From: Buttiauxella agrestis ATCC 33320
Lineage (GTDB): Bacteria; Pseudomonadota; Gammaproteobacteria; Enterobacterales; Enterobacteriaceae
Reading direction: 5' to 3'
Assembly: GCF_000735355.1 (NCBI RefSeq)
Contig: NZ_JMPI01000030.1
Coordinates: forward strand, 124,001 to 188,000
Length of the DNA: 64,000 nucleotides
Each line of letters opens with the position of its first letter. The stretch's first letter is position 1. Shown here one piece after another: positions 16,254 through 34,173 of this stretch. The position numbers and the translations under genes were made by a program. A model generated the notes under the pieces. It was not told the DNA's origin. It ran no database searches and worked only from the letters and a program-made list of their open reading frames with translations.

Positions 16254-17965
16254 TACTTATCCTCAGGTGCAGAAGAATAGACAACACGGGAGTCCTGACG
16301 CGACCGCCAGCTACTGTAAATCAGGTAAACCACCACCGCGGCGACAATCACATAACTGATGATTGTGATGAATTGTGTCTGGTAGCCGCCAAATTGTGCG
16401 AGCCCTGCGTAAACGCCGATCATGGCAAACAACACCCCCACCGAGGCAATTTTGGCGTTGCGCCATGGCACCATATCGACGGCGAAAGCATCCTGGAATT
16501 TAAATGGCGTTGCGCGCGGTTTGACGACCCCGATAGCCAGCATCAACAGCACGTTGATGCAGAACGTGAAGAACAATACGTACAGGAAGTGAATATCGAA
16601 CGAAACCACATAGTTGATAATGATATAGCTACAAATACCAAACAATAGCGCGGCTTTCGCGGCGATAGCCGGAATACGGGGGAAGAAGAACCCCATGATG
16701 ACAATCGTCACCAATGGCACGTTGTAGATACCGTTAAGCTGTTTCATCCAGCTATACAAACCTTCTGGCGCGTTAGCAATCCACGGCGCGACCAGCACCG
16801 AAACCAGGGCGATAGCGAGTCCAAATTTGCGGCCGACGCGCACCAACTGTTCTGATGTCGCACTCTGGTTAATGATGCGGTTGTAAATGCCGAGGCTAAA
16901 CAAGGTACTCGCACTGTTCAAAAAGCCGTTGAAAGTACTGATGATTGCACCGAACAACACCGCGCCAAAGAAGCCGACCAGCGGAAGCGGCATAACTTTA
17001 TTCACTAAGGCCGGATACGCCATGTCGTGCTTGGGTAAGTCCTGGAACAGATGGAAAGCAATAAGCCCTGGCAGCACAAGAATCAGCGGGTCGAGCATTT
17101 TCAGCACCGCCGTTAACAGCGCGCCCTTTTGCCCTTCGGCAAGGCTTTTAGACGCCAGAGTACGCTGCACAATGCCCTGATTAGTACACCAGTAAAATGT
17201 GTTTACCAGAATTAAACCTGTGAGCGCGGCACCGATGGGCACCGGATCGTGGCTTCCCCCGATTGAGTTAAGTTTCTCGCTATGGACCGTGGTGAGCTGC
17301 TCGATACCACGCAGCACGCTCCCGTTACCCATCGCCATTAACCCGAAGAACGGTACCATCAAGCCGCCAATCACTAGCCCGATGCCGTTAATGACATCCG
17401 CAATAGCAATAGCACGCAACCCACCAACCACGGCATAGGCAATGCCTGCCAGCCCCAACAAGACCACCATCAGCCACATCGCGCTCCCTTGAGAAATACC
17501 CAGCGATTCGCCCACATGGAACAAGCTGTTTAGCGCCAGCGCGCCAGAGTAAAGGACTGTCGGCAGGAAGCAGACGCCTGTGGCAATCAGAAAACAGCAG
17601 TCCACGATGATGCGCGTGGTTTTGTCAAAACGCTCCTCAATGAAATCGGGGATTGTGGCTATCCCGCGCTGCAAATACTTCGGTAAAAAAATGAGCGCCA
17701 GGAAGATAAGGGGGATAGCAGAGATAACCTCCCACGCCATAACCGACATGCCATTGCGATAGGCCTGTCCGCTCAACCCGACTAACTGTTCAGTTGAAAG
17801 ATTGGTTAGCATCAGCGAGGCGGCAATCACCGGCGCTTTTAACGATCGCCCCGCGAGGAAATAACCTTGTTGCGATCTGGTGTCGGCTTTTCGCAGCTTC
17901 CACCATGTTATTAATGCCACCAGTAGGGTAAAAGCAAAAAAGGTGACAATTTGCTGAATATTCAT
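16253..17965 (-). CDS. yidK: Sodium:solute symporter YidK
   Basis: Inner-membrane transporter of the SSS family (SGLT/PutP fold). 570 residues, about 14 predicted helices, starting with IQQIVTFFAFTLLVALITWW. It carries SSS motifs such as GLSGQAYRNGMSVMAWE and GGLRAIAIADVINGIGLVIGG. Length matches E. coli YidK (571). First gene of the yidK-yidJ-yidH-yidG-maturase operon, and divergent from yidL. Genetic linkage implies that it imports the sulfated substrate of YidJ, possibly a sulfosugar; this is inference. Confidence 0.92.
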   Translation of the reverse strand: MNIQQIVTFFAFTLLVALITWWKLRKADTRSQQGYFLAGRSLKAPVIAASLMLTNLSTEQLVGLSGQAYRNGMSVMAWEVISAIPLIFLALIFLPKYLQRGIATIPDFIEERFDKTTRIIVDCCFLIATGVCFLPTVLYSGALALNSLFHVGESLGISQGSAMWLMVVLLGLAGIAYAVVGGLRAIAIADVINGIGLVIGGLMVPFFGLMAMGNGSVLRGIEQLTTVHSEKLNSIGGSHDPVPIGAALTGLILVNTFYWCTNQGIVQRTLASKSLAEGQKGALLTAVLKMLDPLILVLPGLIAFHLFQDLPKHDMAYPALVNKVMPLPLVGFFGAVLFGAIISTFNGFLNSASTLFSLGIYNRIINQSATSEQLVRVGRKFGLAIALVSVLVAPWIANAPEGLYSWMKQLNGIYNVPLVTIVIMGFFFPRIPAIAAKAALLFGICSYIIINYVVSFDIHFLYVLFFTFCINVLLMLAIGVVKPRATPFKFQDAFAVDMVPWRNAKIASVGVLFAMIGVYAGLAQFGGYQTQFITIISYVIVAAVVVYLIYSSWRSRQDSRVVYSSAPEDK

Positions 17966-18130
17966 CTTACTGCCCTTATTATCATTATGTCCCGACGCGT
18001 GAAGGTCTGTAGGGAATTACGCTTGTGTCAGGTCATAGGCTGTTTAAGATATAGATTTTTCGCGGTGCAGTCAGAATCTGTTAAATTTCTGGCACGCGTT
18101 ATCATCATGAAACCCTGGCGGGGAAATTAA
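17966..18130. promoter_or_regulatory. Divergent promoter region yidK / yidL
   Basis: 165 bp gap between divergent yidK and yidL. AraC-type YidL would be expected to bind direct repeats here. I could not identify them with confidence. Confidence 0.4.
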
Positions 18131-18988
18131 ATGAATGGAAAAACACACCTCTGGGATGTAAAAAACGAAACAACTTACAATATCCCGCTGGTTATTGATG
18201 AAAATGTGATCTCAAGCGGGATATCACTTATCTCTCTATGGCACACACTGGCTGATGAGAATTACCAGGTTGTCTGGCCAAGAGACAAAAAGAAACCGTT
18301 GATTGAAAATTCATGGGTGGCGGTCTATACCCTTCAGGGCAGTGGAAGGATATTTCTGAAGAACAATTCACACATTACGTTGAATGGCAACTGCGTCATA
18401 TTCCTAAAACCCACCGATATAAAGTCTTACCACTGTGAGGGTTTAATTTGGGAACAGTACTGGATGGAGTTTATCCCTACCGGCGCGATGGAAATTCCAT
18501 TATCCCAGCAGGCCATTATTTATAATGGCGACATTTTTAATAAGGAATTAGTCGAAGTTACAGAATTAATCTGTAGCGAGATTTCATTAAATAAAAACCT
18601 CGCCGTGGCATTTATCACTAAATTAATTTATCAATGGGTTTGCCTGATAGTGCAAACGGGCACCAAAGATAAACAGCTGATTCAAATTGAAAAATTGCTC
18701 TCGCTCATTCACACCGATATCCAGCAGCGTTGGACGGTCACGCAAATGGCGGAGTGGATGCAGTGCAGCGAACAATACTTGCGGCGGTTATTCCTGAAAT
18801 ACACCGGAAAAGGGCCAAAAGAGTATTACCTCGATGCGCGTCTGGAATTGGCGCTTTCGCTGCTACGCCAGGGGAGTTACAGCGTGAACCAGGTCGCGGA
18901 TCTGCTCAATTTCTTTGACTCGTTCCATTTCAGTAAAGCGTTTAAGAAAAAATTTGGTTATGCGCCCTCTGCAACCAGGGCAAATTAG
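18131..18988 (+). CDS. yidL: AraC-family transcriptional regulator YidL
   Basis: 285 residues (E. coli YidL 297). N-terminal cupin-like ligand domain at about 15-140. The C-terminal AraC double HTH is at about 190-283, with WTVTQMAEWMQCSEQYLRRLF as the first helix-turn-helix and the family signature DSFHFSKAFKKKFGYAPS at the end. Divergent from yidK, so it probably activates the sulfatase operon in response to its substrate. Confidence 0.88.
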   Translation: MNGKTHLWDVKNETTYNIPLVIDENVISSGISLISLWHTLADENYQVVWPRDKKKPLIENSWVAVYTLQGSGRIFLKNNSHITLNGNCVIFLKPTDIKSYHCEGLIWEQYWMEFIPTGAMEIPLSQQAIIYNGDIFNKELVEVTELICSEISLNKNLAVAFITKLIYQWVCLIVQTGTKDKQLIQIEKLLSLIHTDIQQRWTVTQMAEWMQCSEQYLRRLFLKYTGKGPKEYYLDARLELALSLLRQGSYSVNQVADLLNFFDSFHFSKAFKKKFGYAPSATRAN

Positions 18989-19158
18989 TCTTCTCCCCCT
19001 CACTGCGCATCACTAGCTGGCAAGCAGGCGTGTACAGGTAAATTATCTGCTTTGTTGCAAGTTGCGACTTCTCTCCTTCCACAGCCCGGAAAATCGTCTA
19101 AGGTTTTCATAGGGTTGATCGCGAAAATTTCACGCGAACCTGAAAAGGAGAAAAATAA

Positions 19159-20871
19159 ATGACGATTCCTGTTTTGCGCCGTCCTCGCACTTTATTTATT
19201 GCGATTCAAATAGCTATCGGTTGTGCCTTCGTGAGTTTTACCCTGCCAGCAACAGCCGATGAGAGTGTACAACCCCTGCCGCAACCGCCTGATGTTCTGC
19301 TTGGCCCATTGTTTACCGATGTCCAGACAGCAAAGCTGTTCCCTGACCAGAAGACCTTTGCCGATGCGGTGCCGAAAAACGATCCGCTGATGATCCTCGC
19401 CGATTACCGGATGCAACGAAACCAGTCGGGCTTCGATTTGCGCCACTTTGTGAATGTGAATTTTGTGCTGCCGAAAGAAGGTGACAAATATGTTCCGCCA
19501 GAAGGCCAGTCGTTGCGTGAACATATCGACAGCCTGTGGCCGGTGCTGACGCGCACTACAGATAGCGCGAGCAAATGGGATTCTTTGCTGCCGCTGCCGA
19601 AGCCGTATGTGGTTCCGGGTGGGCGTTTTCGTGAAGTCTATTATTGGGACAGCTACTTTACGATGCTTGGGCTTGCGGAAAGCGACCACTGGGACAAAGT
19701 GCAGGATATGGTCGATAACTTCGCCCATGAAATTGACGCCTGGGGGCATATTCCCAACGGCAACCGCAGCTATTATCTGAGCCGCTCGCAACCGCCGTTC
19801 TTCGCCTTTATGGTCAAACTGCTCGCCAGCCACAATGGCGATGACACGTACACCACTTACCTGCCGCAGTTGAAAAAAGAGTACGCCTACTGGATGCAGG
19901 GCAGCGATGCGCTGGAACCTGGTGCGCAGAACCTGCGAGTGGTAAAACTCAAAGATGGTTCGGTGCTGAACCGTTACTGGGATGACCGCGATACACCGCG
20001 TACTGAATCGTATCTCGACGATGTGACGACGGCGAAAAACAACCCGAATCGCCCTGCGACGGAAATCTACCGTGATTTGCGTGCTGCCGCCGCGTCCGGT
20101 TGGGATTTCAGCTCGCGCTGGATGGATAACCCGGAACAACTGGGCTCGATTCGCACCACCTCGATTGTGCCAGTCGATTTGAATGCGCTGTTATTCCAGA
20201 TGGAAAAAACGCTTGCTCACGCCAGCAGTGTGGCGAAAGACGGCAATGCCGCAGCACAATATCAGCAACTGGCTGATGCTCGCCAGAAAGCCATGGAAAA
20301 GCATCTGTGGAATACGAAACAAGGCTGGTACGCGGATTATGACCTGAAAACTAACGCAGTTCGTTCACAGCTGACTGCCGCGTCGCTATTCCCGCTGTAT
20401 GTACATTCAGCATCGAAAGAACACGCCGACAAAATGGCAACCATTACCCGGGCGCAGTTACTGAAAGCTGGCGGCCTTGCCACCACCAACCTGAAAACTG
20501 GCCAGCAATGGGATGCGCCAAATGGCTGGGCACCGCTGCAATGGGTAGCAACCGAAGGTTTGCAAAACTACGGGCACCAGGATTTAGCCATGGAAGTGAG
20601 CTGGCGGTTCCTGACAAACGTGCAGCATACCTACAACCGGGAGAAAAAACTGGTGGAGAAATATGATGTCTCTTCTACCGGTACGGGCGGCGGTGGCGGC
20701 GAATATCCGTTACAAGATGGTTTCGGCTGGACTAACGGTGTGACGCTAAAAATGCTCGATTTGCTATGCGGCACTGAAAAGCCATGTGATTCGACGCCAG
20801 ACAAATTGCCTTCGGCAACGCCTGGTCCGGTGACTGAGGCGACGAAGCCCGCTCCGGCAACCGCGCAGTAG
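19159..20871 (+). CDS. treA: Periplasmic trehalase
   Basis: Splits trehalose into two glucose molecules in the periplasm during osmotic stress (GH37). 570 residues; signal peptide ends near LPATADE. Trehalase signature 1 ([15 protein letters not shown]) is at about 152-166 and signature 2 ([12 protein letters not shown]) at about 453. The glycine-rich [20 protein letters not shown] segment follows. RBS AAGGAG precedes the ATG. In E. coli this gene is close to ymgE; here about 12.8 kb of other genes lie between. Confidence 0.96.
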   Translation: MTIPVLRRPRTLFIAIQIAIGCAFVSFTLPATADESVQPLPQPPDVLLGPLFTDVQTAKLFPDQKTFADAVPKNDPLMILADYRMQRNQSGFDLRHFVNVNFVLPKEGDKYVPPEGQSLREHIDSLWPVLTRTTDSASKWDSLLPLPKPYVVPGGRFREVYYWDSYFTMLGLAESDHWDKVQDMVDNFAHEIDAWGHIPNGNRSYYLSRSQPPFFAFMVKLLASHNGDDTYTTYLPQLKKEYAYWMQGSDALEPGAQNLRVVKLKDGSVLNRYWDDRDTPRTESYLDDVTTAKNNPNRPATEIYRDLRAAAASGWDFSSRWMDNPEQLGSIRTTSIVPVDLNALLFQMEKTLAHASSVAKDGNAAAQYQQLADARQKAMEKHLWNTKQGWYADYDLKTNAVRSQLTAASLFPLYVHSASKEHADKMATITRAQLLKAGGLATTNLKTGQQWDAPNGWAPLQWVATEGLQNYGHQDLAMEVSWRFLTNVQHTYNREKKLVEKYDVSSTGTGGGGGEYPLQDGFGWTNGVTLKMLDLLCGTEKPCDSTPDKLPSATPGPVTEATKPAPATAQ

Positions 20872-20913
20872 TTTGCCCCTCACCCTCGGGGGACTTTCTC
20901 TTATAGATACAAT

Positions 20914-20939
20914 TCACCCTGGCAATTTTGTCAGGGTGA
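20914..20939 (+). terminator. treA terminator hairpin
   Basis: TCACCCTG and CAGGGTGA form an 8 bp stem with a 10-base loop, 43 bases after the treA stop. The following T-run is weak. Confidence 0.55.
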
Positions 20940-20960
20940 GATTTAGAAGATGAGGTGTTT

Positions 20961-21027
20961 TTCCGTTCACCCGAACGTCTGGTTATCTCTGCAGCCGCTG
21001 TTAACGGTGAACGTTTAGTGAACGGAA
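20961..21027. promoter_or_regulatory. GTGAACG repeat cluster upstream of the siderophore receptor
   Basis: GTGAACG occurs at 21007-21013 and 21018-21024, exactly 11 bp apart, and inverted as CGTTCAC at 20964-20970. The outer copies extend to a 10 bp inverted repeat (TTCCGTTCAC / GTGAACGGAA). Spacing of one helical turn suggests a protein-binding site. The rest of the 368 bp between treA and foxA holds the treA hairpin and a Fur-box candidate. Confidence 0.4.
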
Positions 21028-21178
21028 CTTTCTCCGTATCGGCAGAAACCTACCCTCAACGTTGCGTATAAGAGAGAGACCACAGGAGAGGACTCTCCCC
21101 CCTCCCCATTCCCCTTTCTTTTCATGGTCTTTCATTTCCTCCCTGCCAATATCTGCACTTGAAACCGCAAACAATAAC

Positions 21179-21197
21179 GATAATAATTCGCATTCCA
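21179..21197 (+). promoter_or_regulatory. Fur-box candidate of foxA-like gene
   Basis: GATAATAATTCGCATTCCA resembles the 19 bp Fur consensus, with the common GATAATAATTC.CATT core, 43-61 bp before the receptor start. TonB-dependent siderophore receptors are classic Fur targets. Confidence 0.65.
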
Positions 21198-21239
21198 TTA
21201 TTACAAGCAATTACATTTTGGCTTCAGGGATTACACTTC

Positions 21240-23417
21240 ATGAAACTGGCATTTACCGTAAAGCGCTCCGCTTTACTTTGCGCGCTTGCTTTGTCTGCGC
21301 CGACTTACGTCGTGGCGGAAGATACCGTCGTCGTGACCGCAGCACCTGCGCCTACTTCCACCAGCGCGACGGAAGGCTATACCTCGCCGGTGAGCAAAGG
21401 TGCGACCAAAACTGATGAGCCAATCATCACCACCGCTCAGTCGGTTTCAGTGATTACGCGTCAGCAAATGGACGACCAGGGCGCGTTATCGGTTAACAGC
21501 GCACTGAATTACACGCCTGGCGTGTTCACCGGCTTTGCGGGTGGCGCAACACGTTATGACACCGTTGCCCTGCGCGGTTTCCACGGCGGTGATGTGAATA
21601 ACATTTTCCTTGATGGCCTGCGCCTGATGAGCGACGCCGGCAGCTACAACGTGGTTCAGGTTGACCCGTGGTTCCTCGAACGCATTGATGTTATCAAAGG
21701 GCCTTCTTCTGCGCTTTACGGACAGACTATTCCTGGCGGCCTGGTGATGGAAACCTCGAAGCGACCGCAGTTTATCGAAGAAGGCCACGTTCGCGCGATG
21801 TACGGCAATAACAGCACCAACGGCACTGCGTTTGATTACACCAATGCGATCAACGACGAATGGGCGTATCGCATTATCGGGATGACCAAAAATACCGATA
21901 CCCAATATGAAAATACCCGTGATGAACGCTACGCCATCTCCCCGTCCCTGCTCTGGCAGCCGGACGAAAATACTTCGCTGGTGATGCGTGCGTATCTGGA
22001 AAAAGATCCTTCAGGCGGTTTCCACGGTTCGGTTCCGGCAGACGGCAGTATTTATTCTTCGACAGGCCGCAAAATCAGCACCGGCTTCTCTGACGTCGAG
22101 CCGGGTAATGACGAGTTCAAACGTCACCAGCAGATTTACAGCTATGAGTTTGCGCATAAATTCGATGAGGTGTGGGCATTCCGCTCAAACGCCAGTTACA
22201 CCCATTCCAACGTTGGGCTGAAACAGGCTTATCAGATTGGCTGGGCTGATGCGCAGCATGACGAACTGATGCGTTATTACAGCGGCGAAACCTCTTCTCT
22301 TGATGCTTATGCCATTGATAACCAACTGGAAGCAGATTTCGCCACTGGCGAGCTGGATCATAAAGTGGTGCTCGGCGGTGAGTTCCATAAATACACCAAT
22401 AACCTGTCTGATGATTCCGCATATACCACCAATATCAACCCATGGACCGGCGAGTCCGGCGGCCCTGGCGGTTTCTACTATTACGACCCGCGTGACCCGA
22501 CTTATTCCACCATCAACCAGGGTTTGCTGACCAAAGCAGGCAAGCGCCAGTACGAACAGACCGGCGTTTATTTGCAGGATGATATGAAGTGGAATCAGTG
22601 GCATATGACGCTGTCTGGTCGTTACGACCATATCGTGACGAAGAGCCATATTGTGGCAGAAGCCATTGATAGCGACGTGACGGATAACCGTACCGATGAC
22701 CATTTCAGTGGCCGGGCATCATTACTCTATGCCTTCACCAACGGTGTTTCGCCGTATATCAGCTACAGCCAGGCCATTACCCCGCAGGTTCTGCCGGGTG
22801 CCGATGGCAAATTGCTGAAACCTACCACTGCCGAGCAGTATGAAGCGGGCGTGAAATATCAGCCGGTGGGCACCGCAGATATGTATACCGTGGCGCTGTA
22901 TGATCTGACGCAGAAAGATGTTGGCAACCGTGTCGTGCAGGGCAGCTACTACGAACCTGCGGGCAAAGTTCACTCGCAAGGTGTTGAGCTGGAAGCGCAT
23001 TCCCAGTGGACGCAGCGTTTCTCAACCATCGCCGGGTACACTTACAATAAAGTGCGCTTCAAAGATGCGATTGACGGTAACGATGGCAACACGCCATATG
23101 TGACGCCTGACCAGATGGCCAGCCTGTGGGGAATGTTCAAAGCTGATTTTGGTATCAGCCTCGGTGCGGGTGTGCGTTATATCGGCAAGCAATGGGCGGA
23201 TAACGAAAACACCCTGCGTGTGCCTTCTGCCACCCTGATGGATGCGATGGTTCGTGCAGATATGGGCGCGTGGACTCCTTCGCTGAAAGGGGCGTTCGTG
23301 CAGGTGAATGCCACCAACCTGACAGGCCGTGATTACGTTGCGGGCTGTTATGGAACGGGTTACTGCTACTGGGGGGCCGAGCGCTCTGTAATTGCGACCG
23401 TGGGATATGATTTTTAA
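21240..23417 (+). CDS. foxA: TonB-dependent ferrioxamine-type siderophore receptor (FoxA-like)
   Basis: Outer-membrane receptor that imports ferric siderophore with TonB-ExbBD. 725 residues. Signal peptide ends at VVA (residue 26). EDTVVVTAA is the TonB-box region. The plug domain covers about 50-165 (QSVSVITRQQMDDQ, VALRGFHGGDVNNIFLDG, IDVIKGPSSALYGQ), followed by a 22-strand barrel ending in F. The plug and the Cys-containing ending CYGTGYCYWGAERS resemble Salmonella FoxA as I remember it, so ferrioxamine is the likely ligand; FhuA/FhuE-type ligands are alternatives. The ATG at 21240 has AGGGA upstream; the in-frame start at 21159 would lie upstream of the Fur box. Confidence 0.88.
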   Translation: MKLAFTVKRSALLCALALSAPTYVVAEDTVVVTAAPAPTSTSATEGYTSPVSKGATKTDEPIITTAQSVSVITRQQMDDQGALSVNSALNYTPGVFTGFAGGATRYDTVALRGFHGGDVNNIFLDGLRLMSDAGSYNVVQVDPWFLERIDVIKGPSSALYGQTIPGGLVMETSKRPQFIEEGHVRAMYGNNSTNGTAFDYTNAINDEWAYRIIGMTKNTDTQYENTRDERYAISPSLLWQPDENTSLVMRAYLEKDPSGGFHGSVPADGSIYSSTGRKISTGFSDVEPGNDEFKRHQQIYSYEFAHKFDEVWAFRSNASYTHSNVGLKQAYQIGWADAQHDELMRYYSGETSSLDAYAIDNQLEADFATGELDHKVVLGGEFHKYTNNLSDDSAYTTNINPWTGESGGPGGFYYYDPRDPTYSTINQGLLTKAGKRQYEQTGVYLQDDMKWNQWHMTLSGRYDHIVTKSHIVAEAIDSDVTDNRTDDHFSGRASLLYAFTNGVSPYISYSQAITPQVLPGADGKLLKPTTAEQYEAGVKYQPVGTADMYTVALYDLTQKDVGNRVVQGSYYEPAGKVHSQGVELEAHSQWTQRFSTIAGYTYNKVRFKDAIDGNDGNTPYVTPDQMASLWGMFKADFGISLGAGVRYIGKQWADNENTLRVPSATLMDAMVRADMGAWTPSLKGAFVQVNATNLTGRDYVAGCYGTGYCYWGAERSVIATVGYDF

Positions 23418-23429
23418 TCTGTAAATCGG

Positions 23430-23503
23430 GTGTCGGATGACGCTGCGCTTATCCGACCTACGGCACGGTGTTGTAGGGCGGATAAGCGCAGCGTCATCCG
23501 CCA
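23430..23503. repeat. BIME: two inverted REP units
   Basis: Head-to-head REP units: GTCGGATGACGCTGCGCTTA... at 23432-23460 and its near-perfect inverse ...TAAGCGCAGCGTCATCCGCC at 23471-23502, joined by a 10-base linker. Lies between the convergent foxA and permease genes, a typical BIME location. Confidence 0.85.
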
Positions 23504-23516
23504 TTTATTTGACCTT

Positions 23517-25037
<1,521 letters not shown>

Positions 25038-25049
25038 TTAGTGCTTTTC

Positions 25050-25081
25050 GTAGGTCGGATTAGCGCAAGCGCCATCCGACA
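25050..25081. repeat. Single REP unit
   Basis: GTCGGAT and ATCCGAC arms enclose TAGCGCAAGCGCC, matching the REP family seen at 23430 and 38367. Lies between ebgC and the permease. Confidence 0.75.
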
Positions 25082-25100
25082 TTTGTGTTACGTCCGCACC

Positions 25101-25553
25101 TTATTTGTTTAAGAAATACGTTTCCTCAACGGTGACTTTTAAGATCACTTTCTTGACGTCTTTACCCTGCGAGAACCGGTGTGCCTGGTGGTTTTCACAG
25201 ATGATGACGTTGCCAGCCTTGAGTTCATGCCGCACGCCCTGCCCGCTGAAAAACTCGCGGTCACTTTCATCGCGATAAGCCATCTCAGGCATCAAGGCGC
25301 TTTTATCCGCAACCTCAATGGACTCGTGCCCGCTAAGGTAATAATGCACATCGAAATAGCGGCGGTTGCCTTCAAATAATTCCCCGTTGTGTGCATTACC
25401 TTCGGCAAGGCGATAAACCAGCGAGTCACCAATCGAATAAAAAACATTTGGCTTAATGTTATTAAGGTTATTGATAGCCTCGATACAGCGTTGCCATTTT
25501 TTGCCCACCCGATAAACGCTCTTAAATTCATCTAAGGTATTTAAAATAATCAT
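25101..25553 (-). CDS. ebgC: Evolved beta-galactosidase beta subunit
   Basis: Small cupin-fold protein of the YhcH/YjgK/YiaL family, which in E. coli binds EbgA in an alpha4-beta4 complex needed for full activity. 150 residues. Family landmarks: RRYFDVHYYLSGHESIEVA and ICENHQAHRFSQGKDVKKVILKV, with His and Glu residues that bind a metal. Start is the ATG at 25553 (MIILNTLDEF), 13 bases after the ebgA stop. The longer frame extends into ebgA and is spurious. Confidence 0.93.
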   Translation of the reverse strand: MIILNTLDEFKSVYRVGKKWQRCIEAINNLNNIKPNVFYSIGDSLVYRLAEGNAHNGELFEGNRRYFDVHYYLSGHESIEVADKSALMPEMAYRDESDREFFSGQGVRHELKAGNVIICENHQAHRFSQGKDVKKVILKVTVEETYFLNK

Positions 25554-25566
25554 GTTGCTTGCCTCA

Positions 25567-28671
<3,105 letters not shown>

Positions 28672-28746
28672 ATGACGAGGGGATCACAATAAATCGCCCT
28701 GGTCGTTTTCACCGGGATCAGGACGATTTTCTATTATTTATTGATT

Positions 28747-29739
<993 letters not shown>

Positions 29740-29763
29740 CTAATAATCATGCGATGAAAACAA

Positions 29764-29890
29764 TATACCCAGAATAATTCGAGTTGCATCGCGGCGGCAA
29801 GAGAGCGAGTCCCTGGGAGCTTAGTAAACTAAGTGACCTGGGTGTGCGAGCGTAGCCAACAATGATGCAGCTTGAAGTATGACGGGTATA
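29764..29890. repeat. ERIC element (127 bp), copy 1
   Basis: Exactly 127 bp between inverted ends TATACCC (29764-29770) and GGGTATA (29884-29890). The inner part carries a diverged ERIC core (GAGTCCCTGGGAGCTTAG ... CTAAGTGACCTGGGTG). It lies in the ebgR-ygjJ divergent region, starting 31 bp before the ebgR coding start. The central loop contains TTAGTAAACT, which matches a half-site at the ebgA operator. Confidence 0.9.
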
Positions 29891-29993
29891 GATTAATGTC
29901 ATCGCGAGTCTCTGTATACCCCTGCGTTTAACCTGCGTAGTCGCAATTTGAAGTTGTGACGCAGTTATCGGTTTATCAATCTAAGTATATTTT

Positions 29994-30012
29994 TTAGTAA
30001 AATATTAACTAA
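29994..30012. promoter_or_regulatory. EbgR-like operator candidate before ygjJ
   Basis: TTAGTAAAATATTAACTAA is an imperfect 19 bp palindrome sharing the TTAGTAAA half-site with the ebgA operator, 55-73 bp before the ygjJ start. The 333 bp between ebgR and ygjJ otherwise holds ERIC copy 1. Confidence 0.6.
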
Positions 30013-30039
30013 CATAACGACCATTCCGCTGACTGATAA

Positions 30040-33516
<3,477 letters not shown>

Positions 33517-33522
33517 ACGTAA

Positions 33523-33544
33523 AACGGCCCCAAAAGGGGCCGTT
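33523..33544 (+). terminator. ygjJK terminator
   Basis: AACGGCCCC-AAAA-GGGGCCGTT: 9 bp perfect stem and 4-base loop, starting 7 bases after the ygjK stop. Confidence 0.75.
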
Positions 33545-33562
33545 ACACAATAGGTTAAGACC

Positions 33563-33689
33563 TATCCTCTAAATAATTGGAGTTGCATCAAGGCGGCAAA
33601 CTCAGGAATCCCCAGGAGCTTACTCGAGTAAGTGACTGGGGTGAGTGAGTGCAGCCAACGCCGAGGCGGCTTCAAGTATGACGAGGATA
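33563..33689. repeat. ERIC element (127 bp), copy 2
   Basis: Exactly 127 bp between TATCCTC (33563-33569) and GAGGATA (33683-33689). The core GAATCCCCAGGAGCTTAC and AGTAAGTGACTGGGGTGAG nearly equal the sequences used for ERIC PCR primers. Lies between the convergent ygjK and ymgE; together with copy 1 it brackets ygjJK. Confidence 0.95.
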
Positions 33690-33690
33690 G

Positions 33691-33942
33691 TTAGCGTCGT
33701 ACCATGCGATAAATAATCAACACAATAATCGCCCCCGCCACTGCGACCAAGAAGCTTGGAAAATTAAAGCCCGTCACACTGCCGCCGATATGCAGGAATG
33801 TGGCAATCCATCCACCAACAACCGCACCGATGATCCCCAAAATACAGGTCACAATGAAACCGCCGCCATCTTTACCAGGCATAATCAGTTTTGCAATTAC
33901 ACCAGCAATCAAACCGAAAATAATCCAGGCCAGAATACCCAT
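33691..33942 (-). CDS. ymgE: GlsB/YeaQ/YmgE-family membrane protein
   Basis: 83 residues, three membrane helices. The family pattern is MGILAWIIFGLIAGVIAKL, GKDGGGF and GIIGAVVGGW. Called transglycosylase-associated in databases, but function is unknown. The start ATG at 33942 has GAGGA 8 bases before it; upstream in-frame starts lack a site. The stop lies 2 bases from ERIC copy 2. In E. coli this gene is near treA and ycgR, and here it marks the right edge of the inserted block. Confidence 0.88.
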   Translation of the reverse strand: MGILAWIIFGLIAGVIAKLIMPGKDGGGFIVTCILGIIGAVVGGWIATFLHIGGSVTGFNFPSFLVAVAGAIIVLIIYRMVRR

Positions 33943-34106
33943 ATTGAACGTCCTCTTCATTATTGTGTGTGGTAACAAGCCAGAATCCACATTGGTTTGG
34001 CAATGGGTTCTGTCTGTCGGTACGCTAAGTATAATCAAGTGTTAGAAAAATGTGACTGACCTCACTAAGTTATTGAATTTATCCTATTAACTCTCTGAGA
34101 TTTATC

Positions 34107-34133
34107 TTAAGTTTTTTTGCTTTATGCCGATAA
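34107..34133 (+). promoter_or_regulatory. Sigma-28 (FliA) promoter of ycgR
   Basis: TTAAGTTT, then 11 bases, then GCCGATAA, against the FliA consensus TAAAGTTT-N11-GCCGATAA: 7 of 8 and 8 of 8 matches with exact spacing. It lies 40-67 bp before the ycgR start, which is a known class 3 flagellar gene. Confidence 0.9.
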
Positions 34134-34173
34134 CTGCTTGCACAACTATCAAAAACACAACATGGACCTGGCC

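Noticed and set aside
19192-20139. 315-codon open frame on the minus strand opposite treA
   Set aside because: Lies wholly inside treA, which is certain by homology and signal peptide. Arginine- and histidine-rich translation typical of an antisense frame.
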